Below, piece after piece: positions 24,479-36,300 of a stretch of 64,000 nucleotides of DNA. The notes under the pieces were generated by a model. That model searched no databases. It had not been told where the DNA came from and saw nothing but the letters and a program-made list of their open reading frames with translations. The stretch covers positions 1,660,894 through 1,724,893 of the forward strand of contig ML213504.1 in assembly GCA_004369045.1 (NCBI GenBank). The letters run 5' to 3'. This DNA is from Heliocybe sulcata (lineage: Eukaryota > Basidiomycota > Agaricomycetes > Gloeophyllales > Gloeophyllaceae). Position 1 is the stretch's first letter, and each line of letters opens with the position of its first letter. A program made the translations under genes and the position numbers.

Positions 24479-26520
24479 ATGCTACCCACCCCGTATACCA
24501 CTCCTCGCCCTGCGCTCGCCATCCGCACCAATATCCCCTCACGCGTCGTGAAAGCCACTCCTGCGAAACCGCTCGCCTCGATATTCTGCCTGCCCACTCC
24601 TGCTCCAGACAAGGAAAATCGCAAGAGACCATGCCCACACGACGAGGAAGAATCCAAGAAGCGAGCGAAGGCGAAGACGGAAGACGAGGATGAGTGGGAA
24701 GACGAGACGGACGAGGATAGTGATGTGGAGATGGAGGACGGTGCTCGACGACGGAACAAGACGGTGTTCGAACTTTCGAGGCAGAGGGCTATGGGCGGGA
24801 CCAGGATGCACAGCCTAGAACCAAGTACGTGTGTTTCAACTATTTGCGTAACGATAGAGCCATTGCTGGAGTTGGCTCGTAAGCCAAGCAACCATGAATG
24901 CCAGGCGAAAAGGCTCGGAAGGCGCACAGACGACCTTCGAGGGGTGGGAGCGCCCATCTTCGAAACACAGATGGTGTTCACTCGCTGAATGGGAGGGGCT
25001 ACCTGTTGCTTTAGATCGCTCGACGTGACTGGGTCTCCATATCAGAAATGTACCGATGGCTCTATCGTTCCGCAAACAGCTACCATGGGCCGATGCGTGG
25101 GCGATGTATTGACCTTCTTTGCAGTCAACACACGCCCTATCCTTCAATCCTTTGTCTCCTCCCACAAATCAGACACCTACAAATGCCTATCCGTCCTCCC
25201 AGAGTGCGACCTCACGCCTCCCTACGCATGCCAATACTCTCATGGTCCGTACCCTTTCCTCTATACTCCTCGTAATACTCATTCTTCATCTTCCTATAGC
25301 TGCGAAAAATGGCGGCACCCCCCACCTCGCTGTAGCCACCGAACAAGGCACCGTCTACATCTACAACACCGCCAAACGGCAAGATTGGGAGTACGAACCG
25401 CAGCGCACGACCCTCCAGCCACACCATAACGGCATCTTCGCGCTATCCTGGTCGCCCTCGGACGAGCTCCTCGCGACGTCGTCCGGGGATCACCTGACAC
25501 GCGTTAGCGACGTCGCCACCTGTAAGACCTTGTACACCCTGCAGAAACATCTTGCCACGGTCAAGTGTAATGCTTGGGACCCGAGGCAGGAAAAGGTGTT
25601 GAGCACAGGTGGCAGGGACGGGAGTATATGTATCTGGGATCTCCGGACGAAGGCGAAGAAGTCCAGCAAACAGGATGGCGATATTCTGAAACCTGTGATG
25701 GAGATCATGACTGCACACGGAGGATCGACACCGAAAGAGAGCGGGAAGAAGAGAGCAAAGAACGCCCGCCCCGAGCTGGGAGTCAGAAGCGTCACCAACA
25801 TCCTCTACCCCGAGACGCACCCATACGGGTTCATCAGCAGCGGCTCCTTCGACGGGTAAGTCCCCCAAAGCCCCGTCACCCGGAAACTGAGTCTGACCAT
25901 CTCTCAGCATCCTTCGGCACTGGGACATCCGCGCCCTCCCGCCAAAGCACACCCACTCCCTCGCCTCCACCTTCGACTCCCCCTCCGACCCAACCACTTC
26001 CACCTCCTCCCGCCCGCGCGGCATCATCTCCCTCGCCGCCTCCTCCGACCTCCTCTTCGCCCTGGGCATCGACTCGAAGATCCACACCTACTCCCTGCCC
26101 ACGCTCGCTCCTCTCTCCTCCGGAGGGGGGAAGAGTAGGAAGGGATGGGCGTACGAACACCCGCACATGCGGACGAACGACTTTTACGTGCGTGCGAGCA
26201 TGAGTCCGTGCGGGAGGTGGATGGCGTGTGGAGGGGCGAGCACGGACGGGCGCGCGTTCCTGTTTGACGTGTCCTCGGCTGGTTGTTCCTCGGCAAGGTA
26301 TAGAAGCCACGGAGGACCGAGTCCTGGGATCGAATTGAAGGGAGCGCAGGCTGGGAATGTCGGCGCGCTCGATTGGGCCGCGGACGGGATGCTCGCGACG
26401 TGTGCGGACGATGGGACGGTGCGAGTATGGAGGCCGGATCCGGAGGTGTGGAGGGAGTGCAAAGCGGATCCGGAGGAGGCGAGGTGGAATTGGAGTTGGG
26501 CGGTGGAAGACAGGAGTTAG
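24479..26520 (+). CDS. CDT2: CDT2/DTL-like WD40 substrate receptor of CRL4 ubiquitin ligase
   Basis: Four exons (24479-24824, 25125-25244, 25300-25855, 25908-26520) give 544 aa. An upstream in-frame ATG at 24410 is less likely because it sits 3 bp after the palindrome. The N-terminus is polar and basic-acidic (SKKRAKAKTEDEDEWEDE). The WD40 body starts at PPYACQYSHAAKNGGTPHLA and continues with EQGTVYIYN, HHNGIFALSWSPSDELLAT, LATVKCNAWDPRQEKVLST, DGSICIWDLR, GFISSGSFDGILRHWDIR, FYVRASMSPCGRWMACGG and DGTVRVWRPD. This order and the PPYAC opening match Cdt2, which recruits PCNA-bound proteins such as Cdt1 to Cul4-Ddb1 during S phase. The first intron (300 nt) is long for this genome and carries an inverted-repeat element. 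Confidence 0.82.
24843..25076. mobile_element. MITE-like element with terminal inverted repeats inside CDT2 intron 1
   Basis: The left end TTTGCGTAACGATAGAGCCA (24843) is matched in inverse by the right end TGGCTCTATCGTTCCGCAAA ending at 25076, with one mismatch over 20 bp. The 234-bp span has no plausible coding content and fills most of the abnormally long intron. A clear target-site duplication was not found, so a plain inverted repeat of other origin is possible. Confidence 0.5.
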
Positions 26521-26758
26521 CGATACAGTGAATGTAATAAAGACGTAGCCAATGTAGTGCGATACCCGCAATTGTAACATACCCATCAGATGTCGGAATT
26601 TGCAGCTTGAAGCCGAATTGCTGGAAGGCATGCACAGATGGTGGGACGCCGAAGTGAACAGTCCTGATGATTACAAATTATGTAGCGGTATAGATAACAG
26701 CATGAATGCAGGTCCATGCGGGAGGCGATGAGATATGCAAGACGATGACTAGAGCGTA

Positions 26759-27672
26759 CTATTTCTTTTGGATAGCGTTCACAAGCCTGCAGAACACCAT
26801 GGATCAGTACTCCATCCAAGGTACTCGAAAGCACTCCTCCTATACAACACCAGAGGCTCGACGTACCAATCCAGCCCATCCTCCAACCCCTCCCCCTTGG
26901 TCGCACAGCTCCCTCTGACACTCCACGCCCTTCCCTTCTCCTGGCCGGCCAGCCCCAGCTGCTCGCTAATCTCCTCCGGCTTCATCGCGCCCGCAACGTC
27001 TTGTTTATTGCAGAACACTAATAATGGGACGCCGTTCAGCTCGTCTTCTGATAGCATCGTGAGGAGCTCTGAACGCGAGGTGGGTATCCGTGAGTGGTCG
27101 GACGAGTCGATGACGTAGATGATGGCGGAGGTGTTGGGGAAGTAGCAGCGCCAGTATGGGCTGGGGAATGCGTGAGGACGGGAATGGCGGAGGATGAAGA
27201 CGTGAAAGGGAGGGAGGACGTACCGAATGGACGACTGACCACCCAAGTCCCATACTTGGAATTTGATGTTTTTGTACTGGGGTCCGTTCAGAGTCTATCA
27301 CGAGTCAAACGTCACCAAAACACGCACTGTTACTGTCTCGACATTGAATCCAATCGCTGCGCTCAAATTAGATCGCACGTTCCGGGACAAGGCCGGAGGA
27401 CGTACTCGGTATTGTCGAGACAACTTCACCGATCTACCCGACCTCTTCAGCGCTATCGTCCAGTACATACAAGACATCACTCACCTGTAGCCGGTACAGA
27501 ATCGTCGTCTGCACCGCAGGAGAGCTCAGCATACATCCCGCACACTGCACACCGCTCCGCGCACCTTGCCAGCTGAATCCAGCCCGAGCATCAAGATCCT
27601 CACGTCCTGGCCCTTGCTCCACCCAACCAGCGACGAGATAGACTGGAACAGCGTCGATATTGAAAGGCCCAT
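26759..27672 (-). CDS. ARL1: ARL1-type small GTPase
   Basis: Seven exons (27565-27672, 27485-27508, 27406-27433, 27328-27356, 27224-27276, 26867-27160, 26759-26786) give 187 aa. It starts MGLSISTLFQSI with Gly2 for myristoylation. The G1 loop GLDSAGKTTILYRL spans an intron; switch I gives IPTIGFNVETV; switch II gives WDLGGQSSIRPYWRCYF; NKQD gives base specificity; SCATKGEG is G5. The PYWRCYF stretch and DLGGQ are typical of Arl1 rather than Arf. Arl1 acts at the trans-Golgi to recruit GRIP-domain tethers. Several exons are only 24-29 nt long. It is divergent from the WKF-domain gene (196 bp apart). Confidence 0.93.
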
Positions 27673-27868
27673 GATAGCGGTCGTGTGTAAAGTCGTAGAG
27701 TCAGAAGTAATCAGGGCACCCTGCCCGGCATGGCACTTGTAATACGACAGGCCCCGGGGAATGCTATGCTGGTCGATCCGGCGGTTGCCGCGCGCGGACC
27801 GAGGTGGTTATTTCTGTGTCTGAGTCTTGACTTGGTCTTGATTGGTTATACACTTGCGCTGCTGAGAC

Positions 27869-29063
27869 ATGGCTGTGGAACTCGCTGAGACTGCCGACAG
27901 ACGCTCGAAGAGGGCCCGAAAGGACAAGACATCCGAAGGGATGGAGAAGGAGTCCAAGAAGGATAAATCTGAGAGGAAGCGGAAAGCGCGGGCGGAGGCA
28001 GGTGACGGGGAGAAAGAGGATCGGAAGGAGAAGAAGAAAAAACGTAAGGTAGAGGAGGAAGGGTGGGCCTCTGTGGAGGACCGTGGAGAGGAGAAGAAAA
28101 AGAAGAAGCGCAGCAGGCACGACGACGAGGCGGCCGAGGTTGCAGCTGATGGTGAACCCGCTGAAGAGGCGGTAGAGGCTAGCGCGGAACCGACCATGAA
28201 AAAGAGGAAGCACAAGCGCAAAGATACTGATGCTGATATTCCTGCCCCTCCTGAAGGGCTCGTCGAAGATGTGAAGAAATCCAAGAAGAAATTGAGATCG
28301 AAAGAAAACGCTCTTGAAGACAAGGAGGCCCCAGTAGAGAAGAAGAAGCACAAGAAATCTACCAGCGACACTCATGGAGATGAAGAGGAAGGTGAACGCT
28401 CGAAGTCTAAGAAACGCAAGCGTTCGAAGAACCATACGACTTATCCTGACCCAGCAGAGGATGGCTCCCCAAGTGAGCAGGCGTCTAAAGGCGAGAGTTC
28501 TCGCAGATGCTATGTGGCCACGGAACGTCTGATCTTGCAACATCCTTAAGCTTTGGGCTATGCTCGTTCCCAATTCTCTGACCCTGAGACGTGGAAATTC
28601 AACAAGGCTAGGCAGAATTGGCTCATCCGTAACGTCTGGTCTATAGAATCGGTAAAAACTCCCAAAGCCCTCCATTGCCGTCGAACATCGAGCCCATTTA
28701 TTATCCTTCAGGTACCCGATGCGTATATGCCACTAGTAGCGCACTACCTATCCAAGGTGCAAGGAGGCGTCCGTGAGGTAAGGTGATCCTCCTCAATAGT
28801 CTATTCAGCCCGTCTGATCCCTTCACGTACACTATCAGAATTTATTGGAAGTCTGCAGCAAGACTCTCACTGCTGCCGGCCCGTCCGATATAATAGCAGA
28901 GTTGTCAGAGAAGCCTCCACTGAAGTCAATTCTCAAGACGAGCAAGCCAGCTGAAGGAGAGCAGGCTACCCCCAGTGCTGTTGAGCAACCTGAACCTTTT
29001 GCGCCAGCTGTTGATGAAATCAAATGCGCTCGAGCTCAGGTGTTATTACAGGCACTTTCGTAA
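27869..29063 (+). CDS. WKF-domain protein, C7orf50-like nucleolar factor
   Basis: Four exons (27869-28496, 28551-28651, 28712-28777, 28839-29063) give about 339 aa. The first 200 residues are extremely Lys/Glu rich with many basic clusters (KEKKKKRKVEEEG), as in nucleolar proteins. The WKF domain follows: SQFSDPETWKFNKARQNWLI, then a helix reading DAYMPLVAHYLSKVQGG. The C-terminus is Pro/Ala rich. The human homologue C7orf50 is linked to ribosome biogenesis; function here is inferred from that. The donor of the first intron (GTTCTC) is weak, so that boundary could be a few bases off. Confidence 0.8.
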
Positions 29064-29291
29064 GAAGGTGCGGACGCGACTGCGGCGTCTGGACTGCCGA
29101 CATGATGTATGGATCATCTTTTGTTTTATGTTCTTGATACATAGCAGCGAGGAACTGTTGTGCGAAGGTATCCAAGAGGCCTTTTGTAGCTGATGAGAGG
29201 CGTCTAATTCGAAATCCCACGTCAGATAGCACGGTACTACAGTTACAAGTGGTTATACATCTGGCAGTTAAGACCGAGTAGCGCGAACGAG

Positions 29292-30358
29292 TTAGACACC
29301 GACTCTCCATCGTTTTCTGGGATAGACGTGGGCCTCCCAGTTCACGATATGGCCCAGCAACTCTCCGTCTTCTTGACCTGTCGTGTCCTCCGTCGCTAAG
29401 AGCAGATTCTTCAGCGACTCTTGGACGAGACCGGCGTTCTTGAGTTTCTTCTCCAGGGAGGAGGGTGCGGCTTTTTTGGGTGGAGATGGCTACGGAGAAG
29501 GAGTGTTAGGTCAATATACAAAATAAAATTACAGATATTCATGACGTACCGGTGTCTTTAGATATGTATGTTTCGGCGGTAATTTTGGTAAATTCTCGTA
29601 CTTGAGCGTAGCGAGCGTGGTAGGGACAAGCACGCCTGAGCTTTCATCATCTGAGGGAAGCATTTTTGGTGGGTTGTCCTCCGGCGGTGCGGATTCTAGG
29701 ATAACCGGGGAGTACCCCTCCTCTTGCTCTACAGAATTGTTGGGTAAGTCAGGTATGTAAGTAGGATGTAGTCGAAGACGCACGTTGTTTCCTTTTCTTT
29801 GTCTTCCTGGCCACCTGTCTTAGCTCAGCCGTGTCCATACCGACTTCGGCTTGCGCGAGTAAGAGGTCTTTCGCCATGGGCCTCGCTCGGTTGGCAAGGT
29901 TGGCAAATTCATGCGCGCGCTCATACATAAGGGTGATAACTGAGCTCATCATTGGTTACAAGGGTACCGAAACAACAATGGACACGATGCATACCGTCGA
30001 TGACCCCCTCCTCCAGCTTCTGCAAAGCTTCTGGTTCCGCTGCGTCGAACCCCGCGCTCTTCAGCTGCGTAGTGACAAGTCTCCGGATGACATCGCATGC
30101 CATTTTTGGCGTAATCGCAGAAGTCAAATCCGGGGGGTCGTTTGGCTTTACGGAGGGCTTGGTATCCGACAAGTAGCTCGAAGCAAGCGGGTACACGCCC
30201 GGAAGTGGGTACTGTGAATACGATCCATACTGACTTGCTGGTTGGCTTCCTTGCGAATATTGAGAGCTCTGGTACGGTGTCGGGGTATACTGAGAATATG
30301 CCTGAGATGGATAATGGGTATATGACTGAGAGTAGTTTGGGTCTGCAGAGTAGGACAT
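29292..30358 (-). CDS. TAF8: TFIID subunit TAF8-like histone-fold protein
   Basis: Four exons (29995-30358, 29784-29939, 29550-29728, 29292-29489) give 298 aa. The N-terminus is Tyr/Gln/Ser rich (YSQSYTHYPSQAYSQY). The histone fold runs from about MACDVIRRLVTTQLKSAGFD through ALQKLEEGVIDVITLMYERA to ARPMAKDLLLAQAEVGM. The conserved TAF8 C-terminal motif appears as YENLPKLPPKHTYLKTP. A short C-terminal helical region ends RKRWRVGV. TAF8 pairs with TAF10 in TFIID. The start at 30358 is the ATG of MSYSADPNY. It is divergent from FMN1 with 173 bp between starts. Confidence 0.87.
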
Positions 30359-30531
30359 TGTGGCTGAGGACAAGAGGACAAGAACCTTCTCGCTCAATCC
30401 CCCAAGTCGGACGCGGGCATGCTATTTTTGGACTCTGCCTGACATGACTCTCAGCGCGATGGCCTTATCTGCGCTGCTCTCTCAGACGGCTCGACGGACT
30501 TGTATCATTATTCTAATCAACACTCTATGCT

Positions 30532-31305
30532 ATGGCTACCGCAACTGTCGCCTCCGCTGCTGAGACCGTCCAAGAACGTCCTTCTGCACCCATTCGGACG
30601 GAGACATCCCGCAGAAACCGGCCTGCAGTCGTCGGTCCAGAGTCAGGGCCAGAGCCACCTTTCCCAATTCCCTTGTCAGGTGCCGTGCAGCGCGGCTTCG
30701 GTAGAGGTGGAAAGGACTTGGGCTGTCCGACTGGTAGCTTTCTACTGGCATCTCAGCCGTACTCTATGCGCTCATACGGTGTTACGCAGCCAATCTTCCA
30801 GATGAATCACTAGCGCATATGAGCCAGATCACGCAAACAGGGGTATACTATGGATACGCACGTGTTTATCCACCAGAAGACGCGGAGAACCTGTCAGGAC
30901 AAGACGTGAAGGTACTGCCTATGGTTATGAGCTTGGGCTGGAATCCCTTCTACAAGAATGAACGGTTGACTGCGGTATGTGACATCCAGTACAACAAGAG
31001 ACCTGTTGCTGGATTTACTTGAACGTTGGCAAAATACCAGGAGGTCCACATCATGCACGACTTTGTATCCGATTTCTACGGGTACCACTTGAAAGCCCTC
31101 GTACTTGGTTACATCCGACCAGAGTTGGATTACATTTCACGAGGTGAGACCGCGTATACCCCTTATTTACAATATCTAAACCCTTCTCGTGCTACTAGAA
31201 GCACTTATAGACGACATCGAGACAGACAAGAGGGTCGCCCTCAATTCGTTAGCACGTCCGGCATACGAGAAATACCAAGAGGACCCCTTCTTCCAATCAC
31301 CATAA
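30532..31305 (+). CDS. FMN1: Riboflavin kinase
   Basis: Four exons (30532-30733, 30790-30974, 31041-31143, 31199-31305) give 198 aa. It phosphorylates riboflavin to FMN. The family signature is complete: [69 protein letters not shown] and YIRPE. The catalytic Glu lies in the [16 protein letters not shown] region (family knowledge), and the PTAN motif binds ATP-Mg. The N-terminal 40 residues are polar and could be a weak mitochondrial leader. Length is normal for a monofunctional fungal enzyme. Confidence 0.95.
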
Positions 31306-31599
31306 GCTATAGAGCACCGATAGACAGAATGTTAGAGGGCCGTCGAGGCATATGAGATTAGGATAGCGACCACGCCCTCAGATACGGCGCCTAATGTACA
31401 GGCCGTGGTTTTGAAATCGACAGGTCGACCTCTAGGATCCGACTAGCCTCGTAACCATTTATGAAATCAACAAGTAGGCTGATGCGGTCCTTGTCATGAT
31501 GCTATCCACATGCAACTAGCGCAAGTATGAGTTCCTCAGCCGCCCACTGTCTTCCGACGGAGCTACTAGGATTCATAGCTCTGGCGCTGCCATCCTCTC

Positions 31600-32877
31600 T
31601 CAGCGTACCCGCCCGTGTCGCGCTAGTTTTTGCTGCTCCTTCTTTTGCCAACTCCTCCCGTAGCGTTTCTTCGGTGAGAGCTCAAGCCAATCAATCCGAG
31701 ACATACCGCCGGAGCCCGGAACAGGCTTGGACAGTTCATGAGACCTCAGTCCAGGTGGAATCTCATGCTTGCTCGCTCGGGAGAACTTAGTGGGAGCGTT
31801 AGGAAGGCCTCTAATCACCTCCCCGCCAGGTGTGTGAGATGTCAGTCCAGGTGGCATCGCATGCTTGCTCGCTCGGGAGAACTGAGCGGGAGCGTTAGGA
31901 AGGAGGCCTGTAATCTCCTCCTCCTCATCGACAGGTGTTTGAGGCAGCTGGGGGACTTTGTACTTTAGCGACTCCTTGGCGGAGAAAGCGATGCGGAGCT
32001 TGGCAGCGCCGAAAGCCCCGAATACGACTTTATCGTCCATTCCTTCAAGGAAACGTTTCGCCCCCTCGACTGTCTTGAAATCGATGTGCCCGTGAATAAC
32101 ATTTTCTTGATCGCGCACGTCACCTAGGGAGTGTCTATCGTCAGCCTCTTTCTCTCCTGATCGTAGTCAGATACAACCACTCACGGGTTTGGAGTCTCTC
32201 GATCTGCGACTGGTACGGTGAGAGCAACAAGTCAAGGTCCTCTCGTGTGAACCTCATGGGACTAAAGTACAGGCGTTCTTTGAGCTGGCGCGTGGGATTG
32301 AATGATTCGACTTGTAACATGTGGTTATTTTCAATGTAGAGTGGTTCTTTCTCGCAGACTGCGATGGCAGCCTGGGCTGAGTCTGTGGTTCTGAACTTAA
32401 CGAAGGCGCATCTGTAATTCCCAGGTCGCCTTGTCTCGTCTATGCGTGGTTTCAGTAAGAACGACGGGACGAGCGAGAATCGTCGAACGTACCCAGTTCA
32501 ATAGATAGTACTTCTCCGAAGGGAGTAAACATCTCGTGAAGCTTGTTCTCAGCGTCCCAGGGCTCTACAAAGTCCGGTATGCCTCTGACGAATATGCGTC
32601 CCGAAAGCTTGTACGGTCTATACGGTTTTTCAGCCTCTCGGGCGAGAGGATGACGTGCCGTCCGCAGATACTTCTCTTCGTACGCCTTCTGTCTTTCCAA
32701 CCGATCTATAACCCTTTGCTTGGCATAATCTGACTTCACGGCCAGCGGAGGCGTTGAGGCCAGTGTGCGATGCAAGATGAGCCTCGGGCAGACCCTACGA
32801 GCATGCCCGCTCGTACTATGGGACGTGCAAATCGCGGACAGAGGCTGCGCACCACTAAAGAGAGCCTTTTTAAGCAT
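31600..32877 (-). CDS. RRM protein with probable mitochondrial leader
   Basis: Three exons (32493-32877, 32185-32439, 31600-32123) give 387 aa. The start MLKKALFSGAQPLSAICTSH with later Arg-rich sequence fits a mitochondrial leader. The first RRM runs from GRIFVRGIPDFVEPWDAENK to CAFVKFRTTDSAQAAIAVC, with RNP-like motifs. A second, weaker RRM starts at ERLYFSPMRFTREDLDLLL and ends near GAAKLRIAFS. The C-terminus is basic (KKRYGRSWQKKEQQKLARHG). Just before it, a unit with FSRASKH and PPGL is present twice in tandem. A role in organellar RNA handling is inferred only from leader plus RRMs. Confidence 0.75.
31738..31906 (-). repeat. Imperfect tandem repeat within the RRM protein gene
   Basis: Two units of about 100 bp share TGCTTGCTCGCTCGGGAGAA and neighbouring sequence (near 31768 and 31863). 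They encode two copies of a peptide with LPNAP..FSRASKH..PPGL..SH. Confidence 0.75.
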
Positions 32878-33386
32878 TTTCAGGTGACCGAGTCGGAACA
32901 AATTGACAAATCGTTGCAGTTTCAGAGGAGAAAGATCTGGGGCACTTGAATTACGACGCAGCGTTCTTCAGCACATAGAGAGCGATAAGATAGATATACC
33001 GTCGAGTGTGAGATATATGATCAGATATCCAGCCGAATGCGTGCGCAAGCTGGCCAGCAAGGGGAGGCTTCGAAGTTTGACACTGCCTGAGGGAACTTGC
33101 AGACGGAGCAAAAGTTCCTGCCGCCTCTTAGACGGAGTGTGACAAGAGATCACATGAGCGTTATATGTTACGTGGCGGCAATCATTAATCAAACGCGGCG
33201 CGTCTTCGAAACCTTGCAAGTGACGTTGAGCAGTCCAATTCCAGGCATCACGCGCACGCTGTGGTCTCGTGAATGGTCCCGCATGCATTCTCCTGGCGCG
33301 GTCCGACTGCAATATATAGCTGCTTCGCCGACCTTATAAATGGTTCGCCCTCGCCCAATCGTTTCCTGTCGCCCGCCGCGTGCGCT
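32878..33386. other. Divergent promoter between the RRM gene and GH125
   Basis: About 500 bp without a gene. TATATA at about 33312 and TATAAA at 33335-33340 precede the GH125 start at 33387; the second is only 47 bp away, so the first may be the working one. Confidence 0.45.
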
Positions 33387-35880
33387 ATGAAGGCCCTGCT
33401 GAAACTCTTGCCTGTGTTTGGTTCTCTGACCATCGCCGTTTACGCACAATGCCCAGATTATACCACTTACTCGCAGGTGAGTGTATGGCGAAACTGCTGG
33501 GATAACGTGGGTCGTGCGGCTACTGATCTTTGATCAGAGTCCTCAAGGAAGCTTATCAACTGGCCCTCTGGCATTGCCATACATGCGCCCAGCACCGGCA
33601 TGCCGAACGTTCAATAGCACTGCCGTTGAGGTAAATAGCAATAGAGAGAACACGACTCTTGTAAATATTCACGACTATACAGGACGTCATAGCGAACATG
33701 ACAGCTCGCTTGAAAGATCCTGACATCGCCCGTCTATTCGAGAACACGTTCCCCAACACCCTTGGTATGCCTGATCTGATTATAACCACGTGTGATGACC
33801 ATACAATTATCATACAGACACAACTGTGAGATATTACAACTCGGTAGGCAACCATTCACTACTTCAAATGACTCTAGACCTCTTGACCTGGCAATAGACC
33901 GAAAATCTTGCTTTCATCATCACAGGAGTAAGTCCCAGACATGACCATGTTTTGGCGCTAGGGATACATTGAGACATTGCAATGGGAATTCACCAGGATA
34001 TCACGTATGTTCTATGTGGCTTTATGGAATCTACGTTACTGACACTAATTTGATAGAGCCCAGTGGCTTCGGGACACCGCAAACCAGGTACATGATCGCG
34101 CTGACGAGGCAGTATATCATCGCTGACATGTCTGCAGTTCGCGCACTACCACACCCTCTTGTCCGTTGACAAGGACCTGGCAGCTCTAGTGAAGGCTGTC
34201 ATAAATAATGAAGCACGATATGTCTCGCAGTATCCGTATTGTGGCGCTTTCCAGCCTCCTCCAGAGAGTGGGCTAAGCCCTACAGTCAATGACTGGGCGC
34301 TGGGCGTGACGGTTAACCCGTAAGTCTCGTTGCTGATGTCTGCAACTGTGGAAGACTTTGATTGGCGTGCCCTAGACCGGTAGACAATCAAACGGTGTTC
34401 GAGTGCAAGGTCAGCACATACGATTCTCGTTGACAGCCAGCCGATTTGGAGAAAATAAACTGCAATAGTACGAGCTCGACTCGTTATGTGGATTCATCAA
34501 ATTGTCAAGGTCATACTATAAGGCAACAGGAGACGACTCCATTATGAATGATAATTGTAAGAAGTGCAACCATCTTGACGGGGTGTTGACTGTAAAAATA
34601 TGTGCAGGGTATGCTGCCATCGACCAGATCTTCCGTGTCATCGACGAGCAGTCTCAAGCATCGTTCGACGAGGACTTCGACTGGATCTCCTATTACAACT
34701 GGACGGGCGGGAATGGCGCTCTGTCTCCTGCAGTTAATAATGCTGGCAACGGCGAGCCCAAGGGATACACTGGGCTTGTGGGCACTCACCATAGACCTTC
34801 GGACGATCTCAGCACATTTGGTAGGTCTTCTACAAGAAGGGTGCGCGAAACTGACTGAAATAATCCACGCAGCCTTCCTGACACCCGCGAACGCGATGTT
34901 GAGTGTCGAATTGAGCTACCTGGCTGAGATACTTGACGAGGTGGGTCAAGCTGAGAATATCAGCAGCCTGGCAAGACAATGGAGCAGTACCATCAGCGGC
35001 GCCATATGGGACACAACCGTTCGTATCCTTTCACAATGTACTCCGCTCACCCTCTCATCTCGTACTCGGCCCTTCCAGATTGTAAACAACATTTTCGCCT
35101 ATGAAACTAATGGTGAAGGACGGAGCCCCGCACCAGGCGGAAGAAGTTAATTGATAGAACTCTCCTCAGGTTTGGGCTCACGCTATGTTATGGATGATGC
35201 AAACCTCCCGGTAGGTGTCGTTTCGCGACCACGCTGCAACTGCGTCCCTGATCAGGAGTATCGATTGTTATTGTCGACAGTCCCTGCTATCCCTGCCCTA
35301 TCTGGGCTTTTTGAACAAGACGCACCCCGCCTATGTAGCGACGCGCAAGGTTCTTCTGTCGAGATATAACCCCTACTATGCGGCGGGCAAGAACTTCAGC
35401 GGGATCGGGTGAGCATAAGTTCAAGATTTGGCTCAAGCTCGCCGTCCAGTACGCTGACCACGCCATGGCAGAGGACCACATGTCGATGCCTGGAATCCAT
35501 GGTAAGTGGCTGCTGGACCACGACCTTGCTGGCGCTTAACACCTTGTCAGGCCGATGTCGCAAGTTTCTGCGATCTTCGGGACGGACGACGATGCGGAAA
35601 TTACGAACGCGCTCTATCTCATTGCCAACGTGGGTGCATTCAAATAGTGGCGAATTACTTCGGGACGTGTATCATACTGATATTGATGATCGCTCTGGGA
35701 CAGAATACCAATGGGTTGGGTCTGATCCACGAGTCGCAGTCGATATACAACGCGACGGATTATACTCGGCCATGGTTCGCGTGGGCAAACAGCTATTTCG
35801 CAGAGATGTTACTGGACCTTGCGCAGCGCAAGCCTTACCTCATCTTCAAAGAAAACGTTTCGTATACTCCTGGACAGTGA
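33387..35880 (+). CDS. Secreted GH125 exo-alpha-1,6-mannosidase
   Basis: Eighteen exons give 503 aa: 33387-33476, 33538-33630, 33683-33764, 33818-33843, 33898-33927, 33997-34004, 34057-34087, 34138-34319, 34376-34409, 34469-34556, 34608-34820, 34873-35018, 35079-35112, 35170-35210, 35281-35408, 35472-35501, 35551-35629, 35704-35880. A signal peptide is plain (MKALLKLLPVFGSLTIAVYA). Family motifs follow: CRTFNSTAVE, RLFENTFPNTLDTTVRYYN, NLAFIITGDITAQWLRDTAN, YELDSLCGFIKLSR, AIDQIFRVID, PSDDLSTFAFLTPANAML, DDANLPSLLSLPYLGF and LGLIHESQSIYN. The Asp of YELDSLC and the Glu of LIHES are likely acid and base (from family knowledge). Exon 6 is only 8 nt. It likely trims mannose from glycans outside the cell or in the wall. 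Confidence 0.92.
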
Positions 35881-36300
35881 TGGGATGCTTGTACTGCCAT
35901 GACTCCGGGAGACTTGCGGCTCATGGAAGACGGGCTTGATTAACCGTCAACCTTGCCAGAGAATTGACCATACTTCTGTCGAATGTGTCCGTCTGTCCTG
36001 AGCAGTGTTAACAATTAACATGTCGGAGGTCCTTGGCGGTTGTTGTGTGGTTGTGTGAATACAGAAAAACAAAGCCTAAATAAGTGTTGTTTTCGACTTC
36101 TTGATGGAGCGTAAGCGGCAAACAACGGAAAACGTAATGTGAACACAAAGGCTACCCCTTTCGGAAGGCAGGGCGGACTGATCACCGCCAAGTTCATGTA
36201 GAGACGCTCTCCGCCGGTACCACTGCTTTACTGCTCCCAGCTCCTACGTGTCTTTCGTTCTCTACCGCCACGGTATAGTTGCAGCTGACTTGCAAGTTCA
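35881..36300. other. Intergenic, promoter of the C2-domain gene
   Basis: About 420 bp after GH125. No feature recognised apart from the region directly upstream of the ATG at 36301. Confidence 0.4.

Noticed and set aside
25876-26631. Long antisense frames over CDT2 exon 4 (up to 251 codons)
   Set aside because: They are GC-rich shadows of the WD40 coding frame; the plus strand has family motifs and phase-consistent introns.
27764-28675. Minus-strand frame of 303 codons rich in Leu/Phe opposite the WKF gene
   Set aside because: It is the complement of Lys/Glu-rich codons (AAG/GAG read as CTT/CTC); the plus strand has a WKF domain and introns.
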